Below are positions 37,491 through 50,380 of a stretch of 64,000 nt of DNA, one piece after another. A model generated the notes under the pieces. That model searched no databases and was not told the origin of the DNA. It saw only the letters and a list, made by a program, of their open reading frames with translations. Both the position numbers and the translations under genes were made by a program. Location of the stretch: assembly GCF_040954835.1 (NCBI RefSeq), contig NC_090711.1, forward strand, positions 6,827,501 to 6,891,500, given 5' to 3'. Source of the DNA: Lepisosteus oculatus (taxonomy: Eukaryota > Chordata > Actinopteri > Semionotiformes > Lepisosteidae). Position 1 is the first letter of the stretch. Each line of letters begins with the position of its first letter.

Positions 37491-40400
37491 AGAAGGAAGC
37501 AAAAAAGTATTTTAATAGTAACCCCGGATAAACAATATTTAATAGAACTGCGGGTCTAAAATATGATTTTGTTGTTTGCCTATGATTCTGCAGAATGTCA
37601 AATGGTAGACAATAACCTTGATGGAAAAACAAACCTGATGAAAGGCTACAGCCAGGAGTAAAATATGTCATTGCCATTAATATAATAATCTAATAATATT
37701 TAAAAACTTGACCTCCTACAAAAAAAGTCCTATGGAACTAACAGCGCTAAAGCAAAACAGTCCATCGAATAATGCAGTGCAGAGCTGATCAAAATAGTAG
37801 GAGTTCAAACTAATACAGTCACGAAGTGACTTAAGTCAAGTGGTCAGTTCGGAAAAACTTTCAAAACAGGCTCTGAAAGCTTTAAAATGTAAAAGGCTGA
37901 ATTTGATTTAATTTGAACAAAACTGCTGTGAACCTCCATCACACCCTGGTCTGAAATGTAAAGTAAAATCAAATAATAAAATGTAGCAGCAAAGACTAAA
38001 ACATCAAACATGCTGACAGTCGACTGAAATGTCGGGTCTGCATAGTTTTAGTTTAAGAATAGCCGTTTATATTGAGTTTGTGCAGCTTGATACAGGATTC
38101 TAGTCAATTACAATGTGCAAGGAAAAATTTACCTTTCAGCCTTTTCTTTATGCAGTTGTAAGGTCCTGAGATGTCGGAGGAGACCTCTATTTGCAAGAGC
38201 AGGTTGCAGAGAAGAAGCTTCAGGTGGAGCCCAGCAGTATTAGTGCAGTGATCCAAGCTTTGATTGCCAATCACCCAGCTGTACTGCAAGACACTTGAAC
38301 AACATCTATTTTATTATCTCGTTGTGACTAATGCAAGCCTACTGAAAAAAAAACCACAAGAAAAATTTTCCACTGTCATGGACATCACAGCAATGTTTGT
38401 ATAACAAACTGGAATAAATAACACAGTCCCATCACTGAAGAGATGCCCTATTTGAATGTCCTCCCAATTTAGTCTTTTGTCATCAGCTTTATAAACAGTG
38501 AAATATAAGAACTCATCAAACTCCTGAAGTGGAATTTGTTTAAGGTGAAATGTGCAACCATAGGAGACTCTGGTCAGATTTGCATACCTCATCTGTATTT
38601 CAAAGAGAAATAAAATGTGGTACCATGTAAAAAAAATCAGTATTTCAGAAGATATTCATGAACAATTTATAAGTCATAGAACAATAGCACATAAAACTTG
38701 CGGTGTGGTGGCTCTATGGCTAAGGATCTGCGCCTGTGGCTGGAAGGTTTTTGGCTCGTATCCCGTGGCCGCCAGAGGAATCCTACTCCGTTGGGCCCTT
38801 AACCCCAAGTGCTCCAGGGGTGCCGTATCAATGGCTGACCCTGCCCTCTGACCCCAAGCTTCTCTCCCTGTCAATCTCTCATGGAGAGTAGTATGCGAAA
38901 AGACAAATTCCTAATACAAGAAATTGTATATGGCTAATAAAGTGAATTTATCTAAAACATTACTGTGAAGAACCTCTAGAAACTTTTCCAATTCCGCTGT
39001 TGTACAGAAGGGGGCGTTATTTTCTCCCTTAATACCACTTTGTTCTGGCTAAGAATCCCATTTTCAAGACATTGGCAGTGTGGTAGGACCATCCAGGATG
39101 AAATCAAACCAAAACTTAAATATTTATAGTCAATGTTAACAGTTGAATATTAGTTAATAGTTTGTAATGTATCTGTGCTAGATTCATTTCAGAAAGAATG
39201 GTGAGCTATTCTACTTTGCACTTGTAGTTTAGTAACAAAAGTAACTATATAATAAGGCTTAGGCTTGCTTTAGCAAAAAGGGGCACACACACCCACCACT
39301 CATACTGATCAATGTAGACCACATTTTAGATATTTCTGCACTGAAATGCTAAAATCATTTACAAATACCAGAAAAAACTCCATGTTGATTATTGCACTTA
39401 CTAGGCATTCAGTGAAACAGCTGGTTTAATCCGTTACTTCGATGGTACACTTTAGGGTGATGTCAAGAGTGACCAGATATCAGGAGATTGTTTTTATAAC
39501 CCAATTGGTACAGTAACAGGACAGGAGCTAGAATTGCTATTTTTCTTTCAGTGGTTACCCAGATATATATTACAGTATAAGATAGAATGCAGAGACTGTG
39601 AGATCACACTCTCGGAGATTCAGTCAGATGCAAGGGTACCTTAAAAGTACTGCTTTGATTTAAGCACACAAGGTGAACGTTGGAATATTCCATCGTTGCA
39701 ATTAGAAAATAAATTTCCTGAAACTCTCAGCCCCAGAAATGGGAGGTATATTGTTCTGAGCACGTGGATATAGCTGAAAGACTAGTCACAGGCAGACGAG
39801 ATTGGGCGAATGGCCTCTTGTTCGTAACGGTCTTGTGCTGCACTTGACAGCATGATGAGCTAAGGCAGTGTACAGGACACTGTTTCGCATACGGGCTGAG
39901 AAAAGACTCCATATGTGCTTGGAACCTTTCTTGAAGAGACTGGGTGGGTGGGGTAAAGGTAAAAGTTGCACATTTGGAATTCTCACAGAAACTGGAAGGC
40001 AGCAAGGCTAGAAAAAAAAAACCAAGCGCCGAATTAGTTTTACCAGACTCATCTGAACTGTTCCCCATTTCAGTCTCCTCAGGATAAACATTTTCAACAC
40101 ATGCCATTAAAAACAAACTGCCCCAGAGAGTTCTTAGCTAATAGCTCTGACTAAGGAGATACAATAGTAAAATCTCAGATAAGGAATTCTGTTAATATGC
40201 AGTGATAAGATGAAATGATAATTGTTTTGCAAAGGTCGGCTCTCAGCTGCTCGTTCAGAGAAAATCCTGTCAAAGACTGCACTGCAGCTTGAAGGAAAAG
40301 CTCTGGGAGTATTAGCAGAATGAGATCTTCATTACACTGGAGTTCTCAAAGCTCTGCCCAGAAGCAGAGTCACAGTGGTAAATGCCTTGAATTATATAAT

Positions 40401-40504
40401 GCCCAGCAAGGACTGACATGTACATGGATAAGAAGGCACCACTCACAGTGAATAAAAGAGTAAATACATTAACAGCAATTAATCAGTGTCATAGATAAAA
40501 TGGC
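37491..40504. other. Intergenic region between the GPCR and the spire-like gene
   Basis: About 3 kb. It must contain the 5' noncoding exon and promoter of the GPCR gene, which I could not place. Recognised content is a tRNA-type SINE (38701-38948) and a short dispersed repeat at about 39782-39840, which shares a GAGGCCATTCGCCCAATC-like block with the one near 26190. A 92-codon minus ORF at 38314-38592 and a 129-codon minus ORF at 39727-40116 match no family I recognise; the second overlaps the dispersed repeat. Confidence 0.5.
38701..38948 (+). mobile_element. tRNA-derived SINE, near full length
   Basis: The head has an A-box-like TGGCTAAGGATC and a weak B box, then GCCAGAGGAATCCTACTCC, GTGCTCCAGGGG, CAATGGCTGACC, CCCCAAGCTTCTCTCCCTGT and a 3' end of GTATGCGAAAAGACAAATTC with an AATAAAG tail. 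The copy at 57044-57260 is the same family and preserves the B box better (AGTTCAAATCCCGC). It is a fish tRNA-SINE distinct from the GGATGGATGG-tailed family. Confidence 0.8.
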
Positions 40505-40524
40505 AAAAGAGCAGAAAAATCACA

Positions 40525-40530
40525 TTTATT
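40525..40530 (-). promoter_or_regulatory. Poly(A) signal of the spire-like gene
   Basis: AATAAA on the minus strand, about 320 bases after the stop codon at 40851-40853. It is the first canonical signal downstream and would give a short 3' UTR. No expression data support it. Confidence 0.5.
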
Positions 40531-40850
40531 TCAGACACAATCATTTTAAAAACATTTAAAAAGCCTTATAAAACACTAAAGCTTGCGGGATGGGATGTTA
40601 TGAACAAAACAACATGGGAAAAAAAATCAGAGCATGGAAAAATTTGTGCTTTTAAAAACAAGTGTCGTGTGACTAGTGAGGAGTGTGTTGCACATATCAA
40701 AGAGGAAACGGAACAGTTCTACTTAGTGTGTGAAGCTGGTGGAGTTCAATTAGAAAGTGCTGAAGGTGGTGTAAGAGACAAGCCTTAGCAAAAAAAAAAG
40801 CTTTGGGTGGGGAGAGGGGGGACAAGCTTAAACTGCATCTCCGAGAAGAA

Positions 40851-43800
40851 TCAGATTTCTCTTGGCACTGGAGAAGCACGTAGACTGAGCACAGCATCAC
40901 AGGCTTCAACGAGGAAGTTCTTGCACCTCACACAGATGTCTTTACTGTACCAGTCCTTCATTGCCAGTCTGTGCTGTGGGGCTGTTTTAATCACCCTTGA
41001 TTCCAGGACCAGAGGAACTCTTAAAAAAAAAAAAGAGCTTAAATTCCTCTTGGCAGGTCTTAAATCAGAATAAAAAGAGTGGCAGATGAAAGCTATCAAA
41101 ATATAGCAAAAATAGAACTACTGGAATTGTTAGAGTGGCCATCTTTATTACCTGGTGCTATCCCAAGACCACCGCTCCTGCCAAAATGTGTTTTCAATGT
41201 CCTGGCCCATTAGCAGTGCTTCCTTAGTCACAACGATCTTCTTGAAGAAGCTCACTGGGAGATTCATGCACCACTTGTTGGGCAACAGCATCTGAAAACA
41301 GACAACAGCATCATAAAGCCCTTATTCTCACGTTGCGCTTCAGGGTGAACAGAGTGGAATAACAGAATCCCTGAGGTTTGGAAAGTCTTTTGAAAAGCAG
41401 TTGGCCATTAACAGCTTATTATCCCCAGAAGTGTGAGTGTTTAAGCTAGGGAAGGGGGTGGGTTAGGTTGCATTACATAAAAACCTTACCTCAATACAAC
41501 ACTCTGGGCACACAACCCTGGAAAAATAAAACCATTTGGCATCAGTATATACTACACAGCACGCACAGGGAATACAGACCCACTAATCTACCTTCTCAAT
41601 ACATTTTGCCAGAAAGGGCTTTTAAATGTTATATGGATCTCTTCAAGAAACTAAAACGTGTACAATTCTATGGTAGTTTTAGAGTATCCCAATACCCACT
41701 GGAGGGCCCCTAGTTTGCAGAAAACCCCATGCAGACATCTGGAGTACAATTCCAGAGTTTGTATTACCCTAACGTGAGACTGGTAGTGTTCACATTATAA
41801 CAGGTTACCTGTTGCAAAAGTAGCAAGAATTATGCCAGGTAAAATATAGGCTCCTCTTCTGGCAACACGCACAGACCTGAAAAGGACACCAGGTTAATGG
41901 CATTAATCCAAATAAGAGAAAACTTTAAAAAAAGCAAAAAAATTCTAAAATGAGACTATATACCACTTTCATTAAATACAGTAACTCACCCTCAAGTTAG
42001 TGTAGCTGTTGTAGGAGAGGTTCTGCAACCTCCCCATCTCTGCCTGACGCACCCTGATCACGTCTGCAATTGTAAGAGGCAAACAGACCTGCAGCATGAA
42101 ACAGATATGGGGTCATGATGACAGAGACAGACGGAAATCAAATATCTGAAACACAAACTGCAAAGGAAACAAGTTTCTGTATGTTCGACCTGTCATACCA
42201 GATATTGAAATCTCCTTTTCCTTTCCTGTGCACTACCACCTTTTGGCACACACTCTTTAATCTACACCTACTGTAACTACGAACGATCCTGCTGAACCTC
42301 CCAGGAATTTCTAGTCCTTCTTTATTAATCATGGTTCCCAGTTTTTTTTTTTTAATTGACCGCAAAAAAGTAAGTGGAAACCCTACCTTTTTCTCGAGTT
42401 CGAAGCTGTCAAATGACTTGGACCTTTTCCTGTGTCCAGATGGGTTGCTCAGCAGATCTATCGGTGATGACGACAGCAAAGGGAAGAACTTCAGATCTCG
42501 ATCTATGGGAAAATGTAATCACCTGGGAATTGCTTAGTTGAGACCCTATGCATACACTTGCCAAAAGAAAGATGAACAGACATCTATGCTTGCAAGCAAG
42601 CCGAGTTTACCCTTGACCAGATCCAAACTTTTGTTGGGGATGGGGAAAACAATTATAGTCCACAAGTGTTCCACACTACATCTAGCTGTTACCTGGTTTG
42701 TTGCTTGCGTTCTCACACAGCTTCTCATCACTGTTCTCCGAATACCTGCTGTCTTCCTGTCAGACAAAAGACTAGGTCAAGTCAGGAGTGAAACCACCAC
42801 ACAGCTCCTCTCCTTCTCCTGCTGACGAGACTTCTGCATGACCTACATAAAACAACACTGGCTGAAGACGTCAATACTCTTTACAGGGCTACAGTGGCGA
42901 GCAGTACAGGAATGTGTAGAGGTGAATCAAGAGTTGCCAAGCAGAGGCAAAAGAAAATGTTAGAGCTGTAAGCCTTCTTCAGGTGTGTCTGGGGTATGAG
43001 GGGGAATGAGGACAAAGGAAATTATATTGGGTAGTGAAGTTGAAAATGGGGTGAAAAAGAGATGGAACACTAGGAGATCAATTCTAGAGGGCAATGTGGA
43101 CAATTTCTGTTTGGAACATGACTCCATTACCATACTGTACTTTTATACTTTCTAGAATTTGCTTTAAAAAGATTTTACCCTTTCAAATCTCTTCAACTGA
43201 AACCGCAAGCTCTCATCACCTTCATACTTATAATTAGTTCCCCTTTACTAGAAAGATTGCTGGGCGATATTATGCAGGGAAGATGTACAGGTTCCACACC
43301 TCGGACCCTGACTCCTTGAGATCTGGAGTGGGAATAGGCTTCAACAGGCAGAAGGAGTCATCAGAGAAAGAATCCTCATAAACAGACACTGAGATAACAC
43401 AATTCGGTGGAGACGTATTGTTCTCTAGAAAAAAAAGATACAACAGAAGAAAACATTAAGAGTAATGGTATAATATTTACCCAAACACACAATCTTCATA
43501 TGCAAAATACACACCAAAAACAGTTTTTGTGAATTAAACACATTTCTGTGGTCAATCTGCACATAACTAAAAGAATAAGCAGACAAGGGACATAAGGTTG
43601 AGCAGCTGTTTAACAGTGTGAATGGAAAACTGCTTTTGTTTTACGATTCATTTATGGGAAGTGATTTTTACAGTTTGATTAGTGCGTAATGTATTTTCAG
43701 CTGCATTGCAGTGTATGTCATGAGTTGTTTATACAGTACCTGTAGATAATGTCTTCTCAATTAACTAAACCAGATGATGGACTAACTAGTTAGCAGTGGA

Positions 43801-46800
43801 AGCAAATAAAATAAGTATTGGCACTTGTCAGCCCCACAGAGCTTAATCTGCTATCCAGTGATGACAGTCTTGAGCCAGAGCAGGCATTAACTGACTGTGA
43901 CTGGAACTTCCTTACCAGTGTTGCACAACTGGCACAGTGCAACTAGGGTAAGTTGGGCATCAGTCAGCCAGAGTTCTCTCGGTTTTCTGCTCAGTGTTGG
44001 CCCTTGTAAAATTTGGGGCAACTGCAGGCTTGCAGAGGCATCAATCAGGGGTGCACTAATCCTCCAATGGGTACTAACTACACTGCAAGGCTATGTGGAG
44101 TTTTCAGCATGACAAAAGGAAAGACCATATTAGAGGAACGTCTACCAAGCCTCAATCCCTCTCTGCAATAAGGAGTCTTTAACAGATAGGCAGTGGAAGC
44201 ACGATGCCTTGACAAGCTGCCCTCCTCCTGTGGGAGGACAATGGTTGCAGTTTGGCAGCAGATCGGATTTCTTCCATCAGCAGCTCATGGAGACTGGCTG
44301 CTTCCTTAGGACGCTTCTTTAATTTACGGTCCGATGCCTGAAGGAAATAATTAGGGAAAGATTGTATTGTGTTGCTTTGGGGAAATACATTTACAAGATA
44401 TCTCCGGAAGCTTCCTGTCCATCAACTCACAGGCCTCAGTCTGGGGTTGGAACGAACAAAGTCCAGAAGAGCTTCATGGGGATCCCTTTTTGGCAGATTA
44501 CCCACCGTCTAAAGGAGGAAAAGGAGTGGAAAATTCATATATACATATAGTCATATCGGAATTTTCTCAAGTTGTATAGAGTTCCAATGTGCAACACATA
44601 CTTTGTAAATGAAGTTTGTTTTCACAAGAAAAGAGTTCTTCTTTTGGGCTCCCAAGAACCTGCAGATTCTTATTCAGAGCACAGATTAAAATGTGGAGGA
44701 CAGAAATTGTCTCTTTAAATATAGGCTCTCTCTGTCTCTCCTTAGCCAGCTATGACAACGATTCCCCAAAGAGCAGCTAAAAACTAGAAAGCCCCTTCAT
44801 TGTTAAATACTTCAGTCTCTTCACTGTGGTCTTTTACGGGCCAGGGTGGGTCTCTTCAACTTGCTGGACACTAGAAATGGCTGAGAAAGCCTCTCTTAAT
44901 GGCGTGGTCCTGTGTGTGGACACACAGTGCAAGCTCACCTTGACTTTGCGGAGAGTGTACCTCTTGGACTGAATATCACGCAGCAGCTGCTCATAAGGGG
45001 AGAGTGGGGCCTGAGCCGGCGCAGTGACGTTGCGACGCTCCGACCTGGACTTCAGCTTCACACCTGTCCTCAGCTCTTCAATCACATGTTTCCAGGTGAA
45101 AACCTGCAAGTCACACCAACACCCACCATTGCTTCCCAAAACTGGATTGAAATTCCCAGTCTAATCCATTATATGTTAGGGAACCTTCCTCTTTCTTACC
45201 CAGTCTGTCGTAACAGGGGTTACAATGCTGCCATCCGATTTATTCACCAATTTCTGCAGAGTCTGGTGAGATTCAAAGCAATGGTGAATGCTACGTATTC
45301 AACAGTGAAAGTATCCTCCTGCTATTATTCAGCTTCTAAAAAGAAAGTGGAGCCTGAGACATAAGCACACTAGCCTATTACTCTAATAGGATGGACATGC
45401 TAGATTTGAACCATGTGAACAATACTAATGCACATAGAGTCATACACTCGGGAATTAATCAACGGCATCTGAAGGCTAGTATTTTGTGTAAGTGTTGCAC
45501 TTAATCTTCATCAAGGACCAAAGTGAGAACCTCCTAGGAAAACTCAATATTTCAGTACTGAATGGGTGAATTTAACTGAAGCCCAGAAAATCTAGCCCCC
45601 GGAGATGAAGGTAAAAGCTTTAAGTACCAAAATGATGGATAACCTAGCAGTCTCACCTCCTTTGCATTCTGTATTTTTTGAAGATACCGGCAAATGTCTA
45701 CAGTCTCTGCAAACAGTATGGAGCAGATGGCTCTGTAATGGTGTGCAGCCATAGCTGGGCTGTACAGGCGGGCCTCACAGACCTGCAACACATGCAGGAG
45801 ACCAGTCACCTCTAACCATGCTGTATATTTCAGTGTAGACTGCACTGTTATTTCCATTTCCTGCCTGCAGCCAGTACTTCCATGCAAACTGCCCCACTGC
45901 TGAATGTCACCAACTAGAAATTCATTGAGCGAAAGGCTTGGAATGGAATGGATGAACAAAGGCTAGCTTCCCCTGCTCTAGGAACTTCTTCTTCTTCTTC
46001 TTCACAGCCTTAGTCCCAGACTGTCCTGGGGTCAGCTGCTTTGGTTGCTCTTCTCCACTTGTCTCTGTTGAGCACATCTTCCTCACTCACTTCACATCCC
46101 TCCATATCTTTTCTCACACAATCTATCCATCTCTTTCTAGGCCTGCCTCTTCCTCTGTTACCTTCCACCTCAAATTACATTACCCTCTTTGTTACTTCCT
46201 CAACATCCCTCCTCATGATATGTCCATACCACCGTAACCTCGCCTCTCGCATCTTCTCAACCACATCCACCACCCTACATCGTCTACGGATTTCTTCACT
46301 TCCCCTGCTCTAAGAACGTCCTAATTATATTACTCGAAATCCTTTGTTTTCTCCAGCTCCTGCTGCTGCTGCTACAAGAGGAAGAAAACACCTTCAGCAC
46401 AGACATTTCTAAAATTAGGGTAAGTAGAGGGACAGCATGACCAATTTAAATCTGTACAAGGAATGTACTGTATATTATAAATGTCCACAAACACCAATAT
46501 GCACATATAATTATACTAATTTACATATGATGAATACTGTGGAGGGAAATCAGTTAGAAAAAGTCCAAACACTGGTTTCCCATACAAGCAGCATCACTGG
46601 ACAACCACAGAGGTACATGTTCTGGAAGTAAATTACATAAAAACCACCACAGGATTTCTACAGTAGCATGCAGAGGTAGCCACAGTTAAAACCCACTGCT
46701 CCTGCTGCAGCATATTTCCTACAGTGCTCAAGCACAGGTGTATACCTTCCTGGATCCAACTCTGCCGAGATGGGAATGAACGTTACAAATAGGAGTTGGA

Positions 46801-48100
46801 AGAACACCACCTGAATAACTTCAGAGAACGTGCAGACTGGCTGGAAAGGCTCCCCTGGTCTATTGTGGCTGGTGTCCAGTTTAGTCATTTGGCAGATGAG
46901 GATCTCCAGGGTCTCACTCAGGTCTCTCTCCACATTACTGCCTAAACCCCAGTCCAGGCAGGAGTAGATCATTCTTCCCAGAAAATCCACCATCTATAGA
47001 GGACAAGTGCAGAACAGCAGTTTTGGAGGTCTCAAGTGTGTTTGGAAAGAGTGGTGGACTTAGAGTATGGGTATTACTGTAGGAGGACTGCCTCACTCTC
47101 GGGAGAAAACTAATACCACCGTCCCAAAACCTACGCTCACCATCCTTCACAGAATTTTTACTTCTGATAAAACTACTGCAGAGCAATACATCAAGAGAGG
47201 CATGTTGGCTCATACCAGTTGCACAGGTTTGAGGAGTGAGTCAGTAGCCCATCAAATTTAGAGCCTACTTTCCTTAGTTATGGATTCAAAATTGCATGCC
47301 CAGCAATCAGGTTAAGACAACCCTGGCCCTTTACTGTAATATTCGTGTCCAGCATTCTTCACTGAATATCTTCCATGGTGCATCTTAAGTGAATCTAAAA
47401 CCTATCAAATTCTGGTACTTCTGGCCAGGGTTGCCTCCGCTTTGTTCACCCCCCCAAAAAAAACTCATACGTGCCCCATCATGTGTACACCGTATGAAAG
47501 CAGTGTCACAGATACTATTAAAGTCTCTGAACTTACATCATCTTCGGTCTGCAGCTCAAAAGATCCTTCTGAAACGGAATAAAACATTAAAGCCAGTACA
47601 TTAAAGACAACCTCGCTGCTTCTTACGGCTAATCAGAAGATATTTGCCTTGCATTTGCGGGGAAAACTTAAAAAAAAAAAGAATTCGCGGATGTGTGAAG
47701 ACAATTTCTAAACGATTAGACTTGGAGATAATCGCAGAAGGTTATAACCTTAGACCCCCCTTTTTTTAAATGGGAACCAACGTCATTTGGTGAGTACAAC
47801 ACAATCTTGTTTTAACACATGCCAAACAATTACAAAAAAAATCATACTTATGCGTTCTTTTGTTTTTAGGACCACCGTCCCATCGTTCTTCAGCAGTACG
47901 CTCTCCATGCCGGTGATCCAGGGTGCCTTCCACCGAGAGAGGTCTCCGCAGCCCTGCAGGCGCTGGCTCTGCACCATCAGGCTGCACAGCTGGTAGCAGA
48001 GGGCCCACGCCTGCTCCTCGCTCACGGGCTGGCCCTGCAGCTCCAGAATCTCGCTCAGAGAGATGTGGTAGCTATCGGAGAGGCACTTAGAATCCCCCAT
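40851..48100 (-). CDS. spire: Spire-type actin nucleation factor (divergent paralogue), 16 exons
   Basis: Spire proteins nucleate actin filaments with formins and work in vesicle transport. Exons (5' to 3'): 48100-47848, 47568-47537, 46993-46811, 45782-45657, 45262-45200, 45103-44939, 44508-44431, 44337-about 44208, 43424-43300, 42756-42693, 42502-42387, 42088-41990, 41876-41809, 41517-41490, 41291-41152, 41019-40851; about 612 codons (human SPIRE2 714). Exons 1-4 encode the KIND domain (LSEILELQGQPVSEEQAWAL; YSCLDWGLGSNVERDLS; VCEARLYSPAMAAHHYRAIC). Exons 6-8 carry three WH2-like units (LSPYEQLLRDIQSKRYTLRK; DPHEALLDFVRSNPRLRP; SLHELLMEEIRSAAKLQP). Exon 12 is the spire box (LPLTIADVIRVRQAEMGRL). 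Exons 13-15 form the FYVE-like finger with paired Cys (VCACC, SCYFCNR, VCPECC), and exon 16 has ICVRCKNF. All junctions agree in phase except exon 8 to 9, where obvious GT donors create a stop; a GC donor at 44207-44206 would fit. The sequence seems about equally far from SPIRE1 and SPIRE2. Confidence 0.9.
45967..46317 (-). mobile_element. 5'-truncated RTE-like LINE with target-site duplication
   Basis: The insert is 45986-46298 (313 bp), on the minus strand, in intron 3 of the spire-like gene. It encodes the C-terminus of a non-LTR reverse transcriptase (LRWYGHIMRRD, then after one frame change GRGRPRKRWIDCVRKDM, EDVLNRDKWRRA, a stop) and ends in a (GAA)n tail, typical of RTE-clade elements. 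It is flanked by a 19-bp direct repeat with one mismatch (CTTCCCCTGCTCTAGGAAC at 45967-45985, and the copy with A for G at 46299-46317). This is the hallmark of target-primed retrotransposition. Confidence 0.85.
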
Positions 48101-49999
48101 GCTTCTCCTTGCCTTCGCTTGTGTTTCGAGTAACTTTTTTTTGTTGTTCTCTAAGAGTATTTTCCTTTATTACCGGTGTTTAGTTTAACAACAGGTCCCC
48201 ACAAAACAAATCACTCCCCAACCAACCAAAGTTAGCACAAAGGGCATTTGTAACTAGAACCAGCGACTCAGCCTTTCCTAATTGTCTCAGTGTAATTAGG
48301 ACCCCAGCATTGCGCGGCACCGTATTTAGTTTTGGCCAATTAGCGCATCACGTTTGGTACTCACCTGTAGTAATACGGGGGGAAATCGAGTCAGACTTTG
48401 GCATTGACAACACTTTGACAAAGCATAACAAAAATTGTGTTTGCCATTGGCCATCCTTTAAAATTTGAGGCGTCCAAAGTTTCAGCTTTTGAAACGGTTC
48501 CTGACTTGCTGTGCACCTTTTTCGTTTCCATTTTCTACCAGAGACCATAATAGAAGGATAGGTACTTTGGAATAGTTAATATTATTTGAAACTAATGCTT
48601 CAGATATTTGGCTAGAAATGTCAGAAACCACTTAATTTTCTGCATTCCAAACACTCTGAAAGAATGCGCAAGTAATTCACCCACGAGCAGAACCCGGAGC
48701 GATCATCTCCTTGACTTGCAATTAATTGCCCAATACTACGTTAGCATTAAAGAAAACTAATCTTTGATTTATTGAGTCAAATCCAAGTGGATGTTTGATT
48801 TCCCTGATAATTTTTATGTGTACAAAAATATTACGAATTTTATTACCACGGTCCGCCCTGTGTGGTTTAATCAAACACAGGAAATCGTTGAATTAAGTTT
48901 GATCACTTTTATAAAAAATCGTTGGCAATGTTATACTGTCAACTTTCTAAATTACAAATAACAAAATCACACTTTCCTTCTAACACATTATCGTGAAAAT
49001 GTTTTTTTATCGATTACATCAGTTTTAAATCACTTCAGAACGCTAAAAAACATTTAATACATTTGCAGTCTGTTTGGGTGAACTATGTGAGAATATAATG
49101 TTTGTTTAATATGAGCTATGTTTGTGAGAATAACAATGTTATTTTAATATAACATTTCTGCAAATATATGTATACAGTACATGTAGAAAATCAAATAAAA
49201 AAAGGAGAAACACTTATAATTCTGTTTTATTATCCATTCTTCCAAGATTATCACAGTATTTGGCATCTTTAGAATCATTCCTTCATGTACCTCAATATAC
49301 ATTTTATACAGAATACAAAAATATTTAATTCTGTTATAATAATTGATTTCAGAACAAGATATTTAACTTAAATGAATAGCTCTAATTCTTTTTAAAAAAA
49401 TTAGATTGCATTATGGAAACTCTTTAACTCTTTAATGCAACATTTGAAGAACTAAATGACTTAGGTTCCTAAGAGTATATCTCATCAAACAGAGACAGCA
49501 TTGCACTTCACATTGTTGCAATGTAATTAGCTTATGGTCACCTATTACACCTTGAATTTCTGATTTCTCAAGCCTTATATTAAATACTGTTTCAGCTGAA
49601 AACTCTTTATGAGATCCAAACACAACCGTGAAAATAAAATAGTGCCTGGACTTTTAGCAAGCTTAGCATGTTACTACATGGAAGTGCATTTAAAACTGAG
49701 AACAAGAGGCGACTTTTACACAAAGAGTTGTGGGGGTCTGGAATAAGCTAGCTGAAAGAAGCTGTTCCATTGATGTGTTTCAAGTGGCTGGATAAGGCCC
49801 TCATATCAAACAGCTACTAAAAAACAAACAAGACAGGTAGACTGAATAACTGCCTCTCGTCTCTAAGCTTTGTTATGCAATTTTGTTCCTATTGAAAGTC
49901 TGTCTTCTATTTTTTATACAAATGGATCCATGTTATCATATACCATTTGGGTATACATTGACATATTTTTATCCCAGGGAAAAACTTCAAGAAATTTCA
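48101..49999. other. Intergenic region between the spire-like and CYLD-like genes
   Basis: The first ~100 bases right of 48100 should hold the 5' UTR and promoter of the spire-like gene, but no TATA box or CpG island is evident. The rest is AT-rich (notably 48780-49420) with only the LINE fragment at 49705-49800 recognised. ORFs here are short and not called. Confidence 0.5.
49705..49800 (+). mobile_element. Second LINE C-terminal fragment
   Basis: One plus-strand frame reads [20 protein letters not shown] followed by VFQVAG and a stop, with CACAAAGAGTTGTGGG almost identical to the copy at 24935-25152. It is a very short, 5'-truncated remnant of the same type of non-LTR retrotransposon. Confidence 0.6.
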
Positions 50000-50005
50000 T
50001 TTATT
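50000..50005 (-). promoter_or_regulatory. Candidate poly(A) signal of the CYLD-like gene
   Basis: AATAAA on the minus strand about 650 bases after the stop codon at 50655-50657. It lies beyond the 55-bp minisatellite, so the repeat would be inside the 3' UTR. This is the first canonical signal I see downstream, but the true end is unknown. Confidence 0.4.
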
Positions 50006-50380
50006 TAAAAAGAACAAAATCTGGATTTAATGTAATAGAGCTAAATGTCAATGGAGGCACAAACTGACTGTTCAAATTACAGATGAGACAGAGGAAAAGT
50101 GTGAAGCTAAGTGATAGTAGTGTTGGATAAATAATGCTGTTTAGTGCTAAGTGTCAAATAAAATTCTTCCTGAAGTCTAACACCATAATCACACAAATAA
50201 ACACAACTACCAGCTGAAAATGACAAACCTGGTATCTAATGGTGGACATTTGTTTGCCAAGAGTTATTAATTAATGTCTGAAAGAGAGCTCAAACCTTTG
50301 ATTTAATCTTGTTTTCCATTTCTTTTCTTCATAGTTTCAGCAGGGATAATGTGCTGGACAGAATTATTTGATTTATCAGA

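Noticed and set aside
38314-38592. 92-codon minus-strand ORF with acceptor-like sequences
   Set aside because: I considered a ligand-gated channel exon, but no conserved motif fits and no partner exons were found.
39727-40116. 129-codon minus-strand ORF
   Set aside because: Its end overlaps a dispersed repeat also seen near 26190, and it has no recognisable domain.
46041-46313. 90-codon plus-strand ORF rich in Ser/Thr/Leu
   Set aside because: It is the antisense of the RTE-like LINE remnant, which is coding-derived on the minus strand.
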